A DNA stretch of 64,000 bases from Nemania diffusa (Eukaryota > Ascomycota > Sordariomycetes > Xylariales > Xylariaceae), in contig JBBPUQ010000002.1 of NCBI GenBank assembly GCA_038501195.1, positions 5,967,001 to 6,031,000 of the forward strand, read 5' to 3'. The notes below the pieces were generated by a model that made no database searches, had not been told where the DNA came from, and saw only the letters and a program-made list of their open reading frames with translations. This document shows, one piece after another, positions 53,441 through 64,000 of the stretch. The translations under genes were made by a program, and so were the position numbers. The number at the start of each line of letters is the position of its first letter. Within the stretch, counting starts at the first letter, position 1.

Positions 53441-56400
53441 AAGTTAAAAGTTTTATTATAATATTTATATATAATATTATAATTAATTATAACAAATATT
53501 TTATTATTTAAGCTTAAATTTAAATATAAAAAATTTAACAAAAAAATTAAAACTTTTTTTTTTTTTTATACTATATAAGCTTAATTTTTTTTTTTTTTTT
53601 TAATATTTATTTTAATACTTATTATAACTATTTTTATATTTAAAGCTTTTTTTTTTTTATAAAAGTTTATTATTTTTATACTGTAGCTAAAAAAATATTT
53701 AGTTTTTATTATTTTGTTTATTTTTTTAATAATTATATTAATAAAAAAAAAACTTTTAAACAACTGCTACTATAATTAAAAGTTTTATTTTAGCAATATA
53801 TAATATATATTTTGCTAATATATTATTATTTTTAAAAAAGCGCAAATAGTTTTTAATATTTAAATTTATATATATATAAATAGTTGTTATAACTTTATAT
53901 TAATTATTATTGTTTTTATTAAAAGTTTTTATTATTTTAATATATTGTAGCTTTTTTTAAATAAAATATATTATTACTGTTTTATTATACAATATATTTT
54001 ATAACATAAAAATATTTTAATTAAACTTTTTAGTTATTACTGCAAGCTATATTAAAAATTAATTAGTTAATTTTTTTAATAATATATTTAATTTTTAAGC
54101 TTAAAAATCTATTTTAATTTTTATAGTTAATTTAATAGTTTATTATAAAACTATTAATTTAGCTAAAAAAGTTTGTTATAAAGCTAAAATTTAATAAGTA
54201 TTTTTTTTAACTAATTTTAAATTTTTTATAAAAAAGTCAAATTGTTTAATAAAACAATATATATTAATAAAAATTAGTTTATTATTATTAGTTATTATAT
54301 TAATATTGTTATAATTTTTATAGTTAAATTTAAATTAACTAATATTTGTTTATTTAAAATAACATTAGTATTAAAAATTAATATTAATAAAATTAAAAGT
54401 ATTATTTTATTTATTAGATTATAAAGTTAACATTTTTTTTGCAAAGCTAAAAAATTATATAAGTAGTAAAAATAATATATCGCTTTTACTACTGTTAAAG
54501 TTGTAGCTTAATAAATTATTGTTGTTATTATTATTGTTTTTATTATTATTATTAAAATTTTTTTTAAAATTAAAAGTTTTAAACAATTAATATTAAAGCT
54601 TAAATATTTAATATTATTAGCACTTATAATTATAAGCTAAAAATTAAAACTAATATTAATATATAATAAAATATTATAATAAATTATTATATAAAATATT
54701 TTTATATAATTTATTAAATAACTTTTTTATAAATAGTTATAATTTAATATTAAATTAAATAAATAAAGTAGCTATAACTAAAAAAAATATATTGTTTAAT
54801 GTTATAAATATATATTATATAAATATATTTATAATAACTGTTGTTAAATTAGCAAACTTTACTATTAGTATTAATAAAGCTTTAAAAAAATGTTTTTTTA
54901 ATACTTATATCATTATAAGTTTTTTTATATTTGTTTTTAATATAAAAACTAATAGTAAAATATATTTAGTTTTTTAAAGTACTTTTTATAACAAAAAGTT
55001 TACTTTTTTATAAAATCTATTTATAAACAAAAATAAAAGCTACATAAATATAAATAATATATATAAACTAATAAAACTATTACAAATATAATTAAAACAA
55101 TTAATAAAGTTGTTATAATTTATAATTAATATTAATATTTTAAAAATTAACTTAGCTATTATTATAACAATATTTATAAAATTTATAATTATTTGTTACT
55201 AAATTATAAATTTTGTTATTATTATTTATATATTATTTGCTATTATATTTACTATATTTTATAAAATAAAAATATTTTTTTTATTTGTTATATATTTATA
55301 TATTGTATTAAATATTTTGTTTATTTTGTAGTTTTTTTTTTTTAATTATTAAATTTATTTTAAAAATATTTTTAAATATAGCAATTATTATTAAACTTTT
55401 AAAATATTATTTTTATTTTAATGTTTATATTTTTGTTTATTTTAAAATTAAACAATATATTATTTATAGTTTGTAATTTTTGCTTTATATATAGCTATAT
55501 ATATAAAAACTAAAACTTTTAAAGTTTTTAAAACATTAAAATAATATTGCTATAAAACTTTAATTATAATTAAAAACTAAACTATTACAAAAGTTTTATT
55601 ATATTAAACTTAATTAATTTTAATATAAAATTTTTAATAATAACAAATAAATAAAATTTTTTAATTACAAAAAAGCTTTTGTTTTTTTTTATAAATATAT
55701 TTTTTTATATTTTTATTTAGTAAATATAATAAAAATATAACAAAATAATATAGCAAAATAAATAAAATAATTAAAAAGTTATATTAATATAACAAAAAAA
55801 TAAAATAAAAATACTTTTTAAAAGTATAAAATATAACATAAACTTTATAAAAATATTTAGTTATTAATTATTAATTAAACAAATATATATATATAAATTA
55901 ATAAATTTTATAAAATTATTTAATTAATAAAATAAATATATAACAATTTAAATTATATAAAAAAAAAAAAAAAAAAAAATAAAGCTAAATTTAATTATAT
56001 ATAATAAAATTTTAATATAATTATTACTATTTAAATATAAAATAAATTAATATTTAAAAAGTTATTAGTTAAAAATATTATAAATATTAATTATAATTAA
56101 ATATAATTAAAAAAAGTTAATATAGCTATTTTAATATATAAAAATATAAAAATATAAAAATAATATAAAAATTTTTATATTAATTTATATTAATTTATAA
56201 AAATTTTAATAATAATTGATTATTTAAAATAAAAAATTTATTAAATTTAATTGATATTATATTTAAATAATAAAAATTTAATTTAAACAAAATAATATAT
56301 TGTTAAAAATATATATATTGTTTAAAAAAATAAAAAACTTTGTTGCAATATATATATTAAAGTTAAAATGTTTAAATAATAAAGATTTAATTTAAATAAA

Positions 56401-56499
56401 ATATTTTAAACAATATATTATAAATAGTATATAATTTATTAACAAAAAAAAAAAACTAAAAATATAAAGTTGTATAATTATAAAATTTATTATATTATT
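53441..56499 (-). other. A4 interior, part shared only with A1
   Basis: This aligns in reverse with about 6608-9590 of A1, but A3 has different sequence after its matching point. It includes the relic frame at 53581-53763 and a run of about 19 A near 55961-55979. A + strand frame at 54792-54977 is not called; see the rejected list. Confidence 0.65.
53581..53763 (-). pseudogene. Relic frame of family A, A4 copy
   Basis: About 60 open codons, Lys- and Ile-rich, matching the frame at 9242-9448 of A1 over some 52 residues with mostly conservative or RIP-explained differences. It sits at a similar distance from the nearby LTR in both copies (about 2.6-2.7 kb). Shared openness in two independently mutated copies is the only reason to call it. 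Product unknown. Confidence 0.25.
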
Positions 56500-56725
56500 T
56501 AGTAAAGTTTACTATAAATAATATTTATATTTAAGTTTATAAAAATATAATATAAATTAAAAGAAATAAATTTACAAAGTTAAATTAAAAAAAAAAACTT
56601 AAAAGCTTTTTTTATTTATTTAATTTATTAATATAAAGTAGTTTTAAATAAAACTAATGTTAAAAATATATATAAAGTGGTTTTAAAAGACCTATTTTTT
56701 AAAACCTCTATATTTGTTTGTATTA
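56500..56725 (-). repeat. Right LTR of A4
   Basis: 226 bp. It keeps more G and C near its right end (around 56678-56720) than the other six family-A LTRs in the window. AGTAT follows at 56726-56730. Confidence 0.9.
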
Positions 56726-56730
56726 AGTAT

Positions 56731-58662
56731 TAATTAAGCAATTATTATAGTATAAAAAAAGTTAAACTTTTGTTTTATTTAACTATTAATATATAATTAA
56801 ATAATAAAATAAACTATTTAAATTAAAATTTAATATTATTGTTAGTTTAAATTAAAGCTTAATTATAAATTAAATAAATTAAGTTTAAAATTAAATAGTA
56901 AATGCTGAATTAATTTGATTTATTAACGTTGTAACTAAATCAAGTTATTATATTAAACTATGTTTCGATTAAAAAACATTATATATAAACACTATATATT
57001 TTATTTAGTTTAATATATATTACAATATTTTGTTTATATTGCAGTAAAAGTTATTTCTTAATTTTTATAGTTTAATAAGTTCTAGCTATAAAATAAGTAC
57101 AAAAAAAGTAGCAACACTTGAGCTTGTATATACTATTGCTGAAGTGCTTTAATATTAAGCAGCTTTAAAAAAAAAAAAATCGAAATAATTACTTGAAACA
57201 GAAGTTGTAACAAAAGTTATAACAGTAGTTTGTTTATTAGATTTTTTTTAAAAATTAATTTAATTTAAAAAGCAGGTTTTTTTTTAATAGCATTATTAAG
57301 TTAGTAATTTTATTAGCTGCTAATTTAAATAATTAAATCAACATTATAAATTAGTTTTTTATATTATTTAACTTTTTTTATATATTAATTATACTATTAA
57401 CTACTATGTTTAATTTTTTTTAAATAATTAAATATTTAATAAACTATTTAAAGTTTTATTTAATAACTGCTTTTTATATTTAAACATTTTAAAATTTATA
57501 TGAAATATATCTTTAAAAAGTTATATTATTGTTAATTTTTAAAAAAATAACAAATATTTTAAAGTTTATATTTAAAAATATAAAAAAAAAATTTATATTT
57601 ATTATATAAAACTTTCTGCTATTACATAATATAAATAGTTAAAAATATATAATTACTAAAAATGTTTAATTTTAATTTTTAAATATAGCTTTGTTAGCTA
57701 AAACAAAATTATATTTTATATTTATAACTAACGCTTGTTTCTTTTTCAAGCTTTATAAAAATAATTTATTTGTTTTAATTAACTTTAAAATAAAGTTTTT
57801 AACACTTATTAATTTATAAAATTTATATAATTTATTTAGATCTATTATTAATAATAATGCAAGCTTTTATTAAAAAAATATAAAATAACTTAAATATTTA
57901 AAGTTATATATAATATAACTTAAATATAAATTATAAAAATAAAATCTTTTAATAAATGTTTATTTTTAATAAATAATATATATATATAAAATTAAATAAA
58001 TAAATTATAAATATATAAACAATATAAAATAAAATAATAAAATATAAATAAAAAATTCTATATACTGTTAAAAAACTTAATATAGAATTTAAAAGTATAA
58101 ATATAAATTAAAGTTTAAAAAAATAATAACTAAAAATACTATAAACATTAAATAAACAAAAATTAACAAAAGTTTAAAGTTTAAAAAAACAACAAACTTT
58201 AATTAATTAATATTGCTTTAGATATAATAATATTAAAAATAAATACAGCTATTTTATATAAAGTATAAAAATAACTTATTTTATATAAAATTTTAACTAG
58301 TTAATTTATAACTTATTAATTAAAAGCTTGTTATATTAGTATTAATTGTAACTTTTTACTAGATATAGCTATTAAAAAACTAATTTAGCTAGCTTTTAGT
58401 TATAATATCGCTGATTTTTTACTATTTAATTACTGCAGCTGTTAAAAAATTAATCTAAATAATTTTGCAATAAATTTTTATTTTTAATATTTTAAATGTA
58501 GCTATTAAAAAATCAATCCGACTAAAACATTAAAATAAACTATTAAGTTTTAAAAATTCAAACAAAAGTGCTAACAATAGCTGCTAGTACAAAAAAAAAA
58601 AAATAAAAAATTGCAAAACTAAAAAATAAAATTGTTGCAATTATAAAACTTACTATACTATT
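56731..58662 (-). other. L5 interior, part right of A4
   Basis: About 1.9 kb between A4 and the right LTR of L5. If L5 reads on the minus strand this is its upstream (gag) end. It keeps relatively many G and C, especially 56890-57300 and 58330-58640. It contains the relic frame at 57086-57232. Confidence 0.6.
57086..57232 (-). pseudogene. Ser/Thr-rich relic frame in L5, gag-end position
   Basis: Read on the minus strand, 49 codons contain only two internal TAA codons, each one C-to-T step from CAA, before a final TAG. The peptide is rich in Ser, Thr, Val and Ala (for example TTSVSSNYFDF and STSAIVYTSSSVATFF), unlike the Lys/Asn/Ile noise elsewhere. The position, about 1.4 kb inside the presumed 5' LTR, would suit the start of a gag-like frame. 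This is a weak inference from composition and place only. Confidence 0.2.
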
Positions 58663-58869
58663 TAAAATATATTATTTAAAGTAATATTATATATTAAATT
58701 TTAAAATATAATATAAAAAAAAAAAAGCTAGCTTAAAATTAGTAAAAAAGATTTATTTAACTTAAGTTTTAGTTTATTTTTATTATTTATTTTTATTTTA
58801 TTACTAATAAAACTTATTATAGTGTAAAGTTCTTTTTTATTGAAGTGACTTTTTTATTTAATTATATCA
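58663..58869 (-). repeat. Right LTR of L5
   Basis: 207 bp, the partner of 42063-42269. It keeps the terminal CA (58868-58869) that the left copy has lost, and is followed by AAAAT, after which A3 resumes. Confidence 0.9.
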
Positions 58870-58874
58870 AAAAT

Positions 58875-60845
58875 TAATTATAATAAATTTATTATAATAT
58901 TTTAAATAATTTTTAAATTAATAAAAAAATAATATAATATTAATTATTATAATATATTTTTTATTTTAAATTAATAAAATAATTTTAAATTATAATAATA
59001 AAAAGTAATTATTAAATATTATAGTTTTATTTAAAATTTATAAATTAATAATTAATTAAAAATAAATTTCTTTTTTTTTTATATTTAAATTAAAAAAATA
59101 AAAAAAAATAAAAAAAAATTGTTTATTTATTTATTTTATATAATTTTATTTATAAAATTAATTAAAACTAATATTTATTATTTTTTAATTTTAAATATTA
59201 AAAAAATATATATATAAGTTTAGTTTTATATTTTATTAATTATATATTAATAAAATTTATATTTATTTTTTTTTTTAAAAATATTAAAAATATTTTAATT
59301 TTTTTAAATTTTAAATATATTTTTTAATAACTATAAAAATTTTTTTGCGATAATATTATTATTTATATAAATAAATTATTAATTTAATGTTTTAATTTTT
59401 TTTTTAAAAAAAACTTTTTAATTTTTAAAATAAAAGTTATTTTTAAAATTTTAAGTTTAAATTTTTTTTTTTTTTTTTAATAAAAAAAATATATTTAATA
59501 GTTATTTATTTATAATAGTTTATATTATATTATAAATTATATAATTAATAAAATTTATAAAAAAAAATTTATATTATTTTAATATATTACTTAATATTAA
59601 TATAGTTTTAATATTTAATATAATATTAAAATTAGCTATAATATTAAAATTAATTAAATATATATTTAATATAATAGTTATAATATTAAAAATTTTAATT
59701 AATAATTAATTTATATAATAAATATTAAATAATTTACAATTATTAAAAATATAAATATTTATTTTAATAATATTTATTTTTATATTTTTTATATTAATAA
59801 TAATTAAAGTTAATTTTTAATTAATAAATTTTTAAAATATAATAATTTTATTTATTATTAATTATATAGTTATTATTATAGTTTTAAAATATTTTTTTTA
59901 TATATTGTTAATATTTTTATTTATATATTATTATATTTAAATTATATTAATTTATATTTTTTTAAAAATAGTTTTAATTTTTAATTATAAATTAACAAAT
60001 ATTATTAATTTAAATATAAAATTTTTATTTAATAATAAAAATTTATAAATTTTAAATATTTATATTAATAAATTTAATATAAATAAAACTTTTTATATTA
60101 AAATAACTTTTTATATATATAAATATTTTTATAAATATGTTTAAAAAAAATTTTAAAATTTAATATATTAATAAAAATTATTATATTAATATAATAATTA
60201 ATTTTACTTTTATAAAAGTTTAAAATTTTATTTTTAAATAATAAAAATGATTTAATATTATAATTTAATATTTAGTTTAATTTTTTAAACTTTATTAATT
60301 TTAAAAACTTATATTTATTATAATTTAATATATAAAATTTAAATTTAATTTGCTTTATATAATATATATTTTTTTATTTATATTTTTAAGTTTATTATTT
60401 TTTATTTTAATATTATATTTAAATTAATTAAATGATTTTTTAATAATAAAAATATAGTGTATTTTAATATTTAAATAAATTATATAATTATTTTTATTAA
60501 GTTTTTTTTTAATAATAATTATAAAATATCAAACTATATTATTAATAATTTAATATATTGTTTTAAATTTATAAAACTATAAAAAAAACTTATTATAATT
60601 TTAAAATAATAAATTTATTTTTTAAATTAATTATATTTTTAAAGTTATTATTAAATATAAAACAAACAATATTTAAAATAAATAAAAAGTTTAACTATTT
60701 AATATAAACTTTTAAATAATAAAATAAACTATTTTTTATTAAAAATAATATATAATTTTATTTATATATATATATAGTTAAATACATAAATAATATATAT
60801 ATAATTTATTTAAAAAAAATTTTAATATATTTTTATATATATTAA
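58875..60845 (-). other. A3 interior, third piece
   Basis: Collinear with A4 from about 51399 to 53440, including simple-sequence landmarks such as the T-run near 59461-59478. Homology to A4 ends around 60845, where A4 continues into sequence that A1 also has. Confidence 0.8.
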
Positions 60846-61936
60846 TTATATTATAATATTAGTTTAATATAAAATTTTTTTATTTTTTTATTTTAAGTTT
60901 TAATTTAAAAATAAATTTAAATATAAAAGTTGTTTATAATAAAAGTTTTGAAAAAAAAATACTGTTATAATGTTGTTTTTATAATAACTTTTTTTTAACA
61001 ACTTTTTTAAAAAAGTTTTAATAAATTTAACATTTGCTTTTTTTTAATAAAATAAAAAAACAATATTTTTATTATTTTATTTATAAAAATAAATTATATA
61101 TAAAATTAAAATAATAATATAACTTTATTAATAAATAAATATATATTAAAATTATTATAATATATAAAAAATTAAAAAAAAATAATTAATTATAAAAAAA
61201 AAAAAGCTAAATATTATAATATTAAAACTTAATTAAAAAAGTATTTATATTTTTATTAATATTTAATAAATAATAAAACTTTTTTAAATTTTTAAAATAA
61301 GCTTAAATTTATTTATAAAAAAGTTTTGAATAAATAAAAAATATATAATTTATATTAATATTTTATTTATTTTATAATTTAAAAAATATATATAAAAATT
61401 TTAAAATAACTTTATTATAAAATTTTATAAAAAATTTAACTAATATAATTAATAAAAATTTTAAATGTTTTATAATTATTAAAAATTAAATATTTTTAAA
61501 TAAATAAATTTATTATTATATTTTTTTTATTAAATAATTAAATAAATTAAATAATAAATAATTTTTTTATTAATATATAATAAAAATTTAAACAGTTTTT
61601 TTATTAATAATAAAAAATTTAAATAGTTTTTTTATTTATATATAATAGTTTATAAAAAGTTAAATAATAATTAAAATTGTTTTAAAAATAAACTTTTTTT
61701 AAATAATATTTTTTATTTTATATATATAAAAAACTAATAATTTTTTTAATATAATAAAAATATTTTTAAATATATTAATAAATTAAAAAAACTATATTAA
61801 TAAAGTTATTAATATTTAATAATATTATAAAGTTTTAATTATTTATTTTAAATATTTAAAAATTGTTATAAAAAATTTTTATTTTTATATAAATATTTTA
61901 AAAACAATAGTTTTTTGTTATTTTTATAACTATAAT
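60846..61936. other. Unassigned island between A3 and A5
   Basis: About 1.1 kb with no match to A4 or A1 that I can see. It includes a doubled 32-bp block at about 61581-61642 (AATTTAAACAGTTTTTTTATT and its C-to-T variant) and slightly more G and C near 60925-61030. It may be the end of another element, a rearranged A3 tail, or the target of A5. Confidence 0.45.
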
Positions 61937-62162
61937 TAATAAAGTTTACTATAAATAGTGTTTATATTTAAATTTATAAAAATATAATATAAATTAAAAA
62001 AAGTAAATTTATAAAGTTAAATTAAAAAAAAAAATTTAAAAGCTTTTTTTATTTATTTAATTTATTAATATAAAATAGTTCTAAATAAAACTAATACTAA
62101 AAATATATATAAAATAATTTTAAAAAACTTATTTTTTAAAACTTTTATATTTATTTATATTA
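61937..62162 (-). repeat. Left LTR of A5
   Basis: 226 bp, the same length as both A4 LTRs, differing from them almost only by transitions. Confidence 0.85.
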
Positions 62163-64000
62163 AATATTATTATATAAAAAAAAAATCGTTGTTTTTAATA
62201 ATTATATATAATATTTATTAATTCTGCTTTTTTAAATGTTTTTAAGTTTTTTAAGCTTTTTTAATTTAAAAAATTAAACGTTTTTTTTTTTAAGTTTAAT
62301 ATTTTTTAATTAATGCTTTAATATTATAAAGTTGCTATTTTAATTGCTACTAGTTATTTTTATATTTATAGCTTTTTTATTTAATTAAATAATTAAATCT
62401 ATTTTTAAACTTGTTTATTTAACTTTTTAAAATAATTTTAATTTTAAACAAATTATTTTTTTTATTAAAGTTTTATTTGTTATAAATAAACTTTAGTACA
62501 AAAATTTTATAATAAAACAGGTTTTTTTTTTTTATATTAAATAATAAATATATAATAAAAATAACTAAATATATATTAAAAGTTTTTAAAATGTTTAGTT
62601 TATATATTAATTAATTAATTTTTTGTTTAATTTTTTATAGTTTAATTTGTTATTATAAATACTTTTTAAAAAGTTTATTAAATAAATAATAACTATTATA
62701 AAACTTTAAATAAATTTTATTATTAATTTTAAATTTTATTAATTTATATTTATTATTATAGTAATATTTTATTTATATTGCTATAAAATTTATAATTAGT
62801 TTTATATTTTTATAAAAATGCTGTTTTATAAAATAGATATTTTTAACTATATTATTTTTTTAATTTATTTAAATTAAAATATTGTTTAGTTTTAAAAGTT
62901 AAAAACTAAATAACTATTTATATATAAATAATTTAATCAGGTTAAAATATATACTATTTAAATTTTATTATAATATAAATAATATATTTATTTAGTTTTT
63001 TTTAAAATATATAAATATATAATATTAAATAGCTATTTTTATAATTTAGTTTTTTTTTTTTAATAAATTATTGCTTTAAAAATAATATGTTATAATTATA
63101 AACAATTTTGTTTTAAAATTTTTTTACAATTTTTTTTAACATTATAATATAAACTTTTAGTTATAATTAAAAATAATATTACTAAGTACTTTTTAATCAG
63201 TTAATAAAAGTTATTTAATTAATATTATAGTTTAATATATAGTTATATATATTTTATATTTAAAAATAAAAAATATATATTTAAATATAATATAAGTTAT
63301 AAATATTAATATATTATAATATAAAAATTTATTTAAATGCTATAAAATAACAATTGTTAAAACTTTAAATCGTTTTATAATAAAATTTATAACAATAGTT
63401 TTTATTAGTTTTATATTTTTTAGCTAAATAAATTAATAATTTTTTAAAAGTTTTTTTTTATTTATATTATATACTTTATATTTATTACAAAACTTTAAAT
63501 ATATTTAAACTTATTTTATTTTAAATATAATTATATATAATTTAAGCTTTATTATTATATATTTATATTTAAAGTAATATTTATTATTATATACTATATT
63601 TAAAAACTTATTAACTTATTTTTTTAAAATATATAGTTTATGCTTTTTTTTGCAATTTATATTATATAATAATTTATTAATTATAATAAACAAATAATTA
63701 AAATATAAAAAGTTCATAATATTTTCGTTATTTTTATAAATAACTTTTAAAATTTTATAATATTTAAAATTTTTATTATAGTTAGTTATAAATTTAAACT
63801 TAACTTTTTTATTTATAATTATTTTAAATATTATAAACTATATTTAATTAAAAATTAAATTTTTAGTAAATTGTTAAATTTTATTTTTAATATTTATTAA
63901 ATTAATAAAGTTTTATAGCTAGTTTAATATATTAAAAACAAAATTAAAATATTTAAATAAATAATATATTTGTAATTTATATTATAATAAATAAATTAAT
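61937..64000 (-). mobile_element. A5, family-A element cut by the window end
   Basis: An LTR of 226 bp at 61937-62162 is followed by interior sequence collinear with A4 48596-50435, up to the last base of the window. A5 and A4 share the 280-bp segment missing from A3, and A5 keeps scattered G and C that A4 lost, and vice versa. The five bases before the LTR (61932-61936, ATAAT) would be the target duplication; its partner lies outside the window. Sense is assumed minus as for A4. No readable gene. Confidence 0.82.

Larger units (their letters stand above)
48370..56725 (-). mobile_element. A4, most complete family-A element, inserted in L5
   Basis: LTRs of exactly 226 bp (48370-48595 and 56500-56725, offset 8130) begin and end in TA. 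The 5-bp duplication AGTAT is perfect (48365-48369 and 56726-56730). The element is 8,356 bp and uninterrupted, and it serves as the reference for A1, A3 and A5 and for three empty insertion sites. By nesting it is younger than L5, yet it is more AT-rich than L5. The sense strand is taken as minus because the + strand is T-rich over 48600-50500 and because the relic frame shared with A1 lies on the minus strand here. No retroelement domain can be read. The 5-bp duplication and terminal dinucleotides point to an LTR retrotransposon. Confidence 0.9.
42063..58869 (-). mobile_element. L5, LTR retrotransposon in A3, carrying A4
   Basis: LTRs of exactly 207 bp lie at 42063-42269 and 58663-58869 (constant offset 16600). 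They begin in TA (from TG); the right copy still ends in CA, the left in TA. The 5-bp duplication AAAAT is perfect (42058-42062 and 58870-58874). A4 holds the empty site at 51394-51398, reading AAAAC, one C-to-T step from the duplication. Removing A4 leaves about 8.45 kb. This is the least mutated large element: 42300-47600 keeps many G and C. The + strand is T-rich and G-richer than C, and the best relic frames (47221-47562 and 57086-57232) are on the minus strand, so the sense strand is probably minus. Superfamily unknown. Confidence 0.9.
26399..60845 (-). mobile_element. A3, family-A element broken by L3 and L5
   Basis: A3 survives as three collinear pieces: 26399-28174, 41211-42062 and 58875-60845. 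Joined in that order they follow A4 from 48370 to about 53440. The gaps are exactly the L3 and L5 insertions, each with 5-bp duplications of A3 sequence. A3 is more eroded than A4 and A5: its left LTR (26399-26596) lacks about 28 bp, and near 27419 it lacks about 280 bp that A1, A4 and A5 all have. Homology to A4 stops at about 60845, so the second LTR is missing from the recognised part; it may be deleted or displaced beyond the window. Sense is taken as minus by analogy with A1 and A4. Confidence 0.82.

Noticed and set aside
54792..54977. 61-codon + strand frame in A4
   Set aside because: The minus strand, which is the probable sense of family A, also reads through most of this stretch with only a few TAA stops explainable as CAA. 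The matching part of A1 does not keep the + frame open to the same end. Chance openness is more likely.
58640..58662. tRNA primer-binding site next to the right LTR of L5
   Set aside because: The minus-strand sequence after the LTR (TAGTATAGTAAG) loosely resembles a mutated primer-binding site, but with this much base change the match is not meaningful without a tRNA set to compare.
1..64000. Organellar, Plasmodium-like or bacterial AT-rich genome
   Set aside because: There are no compact genes, tRNAs or rRNAs, and repeat copies diverge by transitions only. LTR pairs with 5-bp duplications point to a nuclear, RIP-affected fungal genome.

Overview
The window is about nine-tenths A+T and contains no intact gene, tRNA or rRNA that I can support. 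It is best read as a fossil bed of LTR retrotransposons, nested inside each other and saturated with C-to-T and G-to-A changes. Where two copies of the same sequence can be aligned by eye, they differ almost only by transitions. Equal-length LTR pairs keep their length while losing G and C. This is the signature of repeat-induced point mutation (RIP), so the likely source is a filamentous ascomycete (Pezizomycotina): an AT-rich isochore, pericentromere or centromere. The organism and the centromere idea are inferences. The repeats, target-site duplications and nesting are seen directly.

Layout. L1 (about 25-6043) is an LTR element of about 6 kb. A1 (6383-22197) is a member of an 8-kb repeat family, 'A', flanked by ATTTA duplications. 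It is split by L2 (12763-20710), an LTR element with two 262-bp LTRs and a perfect AATTA duplication. A lone A-family LTR, A2, lies at 23322-23548. Inverted repeats and an 8-bp microsatellite occupy 24.1-25.8 kb. A3 starts at 26399 and is broken twice. First it is interrupted by L3 (28175-41205, 200-bp LTRs, TATAA duplication), which itself contains L4 (about 29348-35952). Then it is interrupted by L5 (42063-58869, 207-bp LTRs, AAAAT duplication), which itself contains A4 (48370-56725, 226-bp LTRs, AGTAT duplication). A3 homology ends near 60845. A5 begins at 61937 and runs off the window.

A4 is an uninterrupted family-A copy. It therefore supplies the empty sites for three insertions: L2 at 50068-50072, L3 at 50543-50547 and L5 at 51394-51398. 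This is the strongest internal proof of the nesting. The order of events is A3, then L3 and L5 into A3, then L4 into L3 and A4 into L5; independently, L2 into A1.

Orientation is inferred from A-versus-T strand bias, purine tracts next to LTRs and the longest surviving frames. L1, A1 and L2 appear to read on the + strand, and L3, L4, L5, A3, A4 and A5 on the minus strand. Coding content is reduced to short relics, the best being a 113-codon minus-strand frame in L5 (47221-47562). No domain can be named with confidence. I found no CRISPR array, operon, riboswitch or other functional system.
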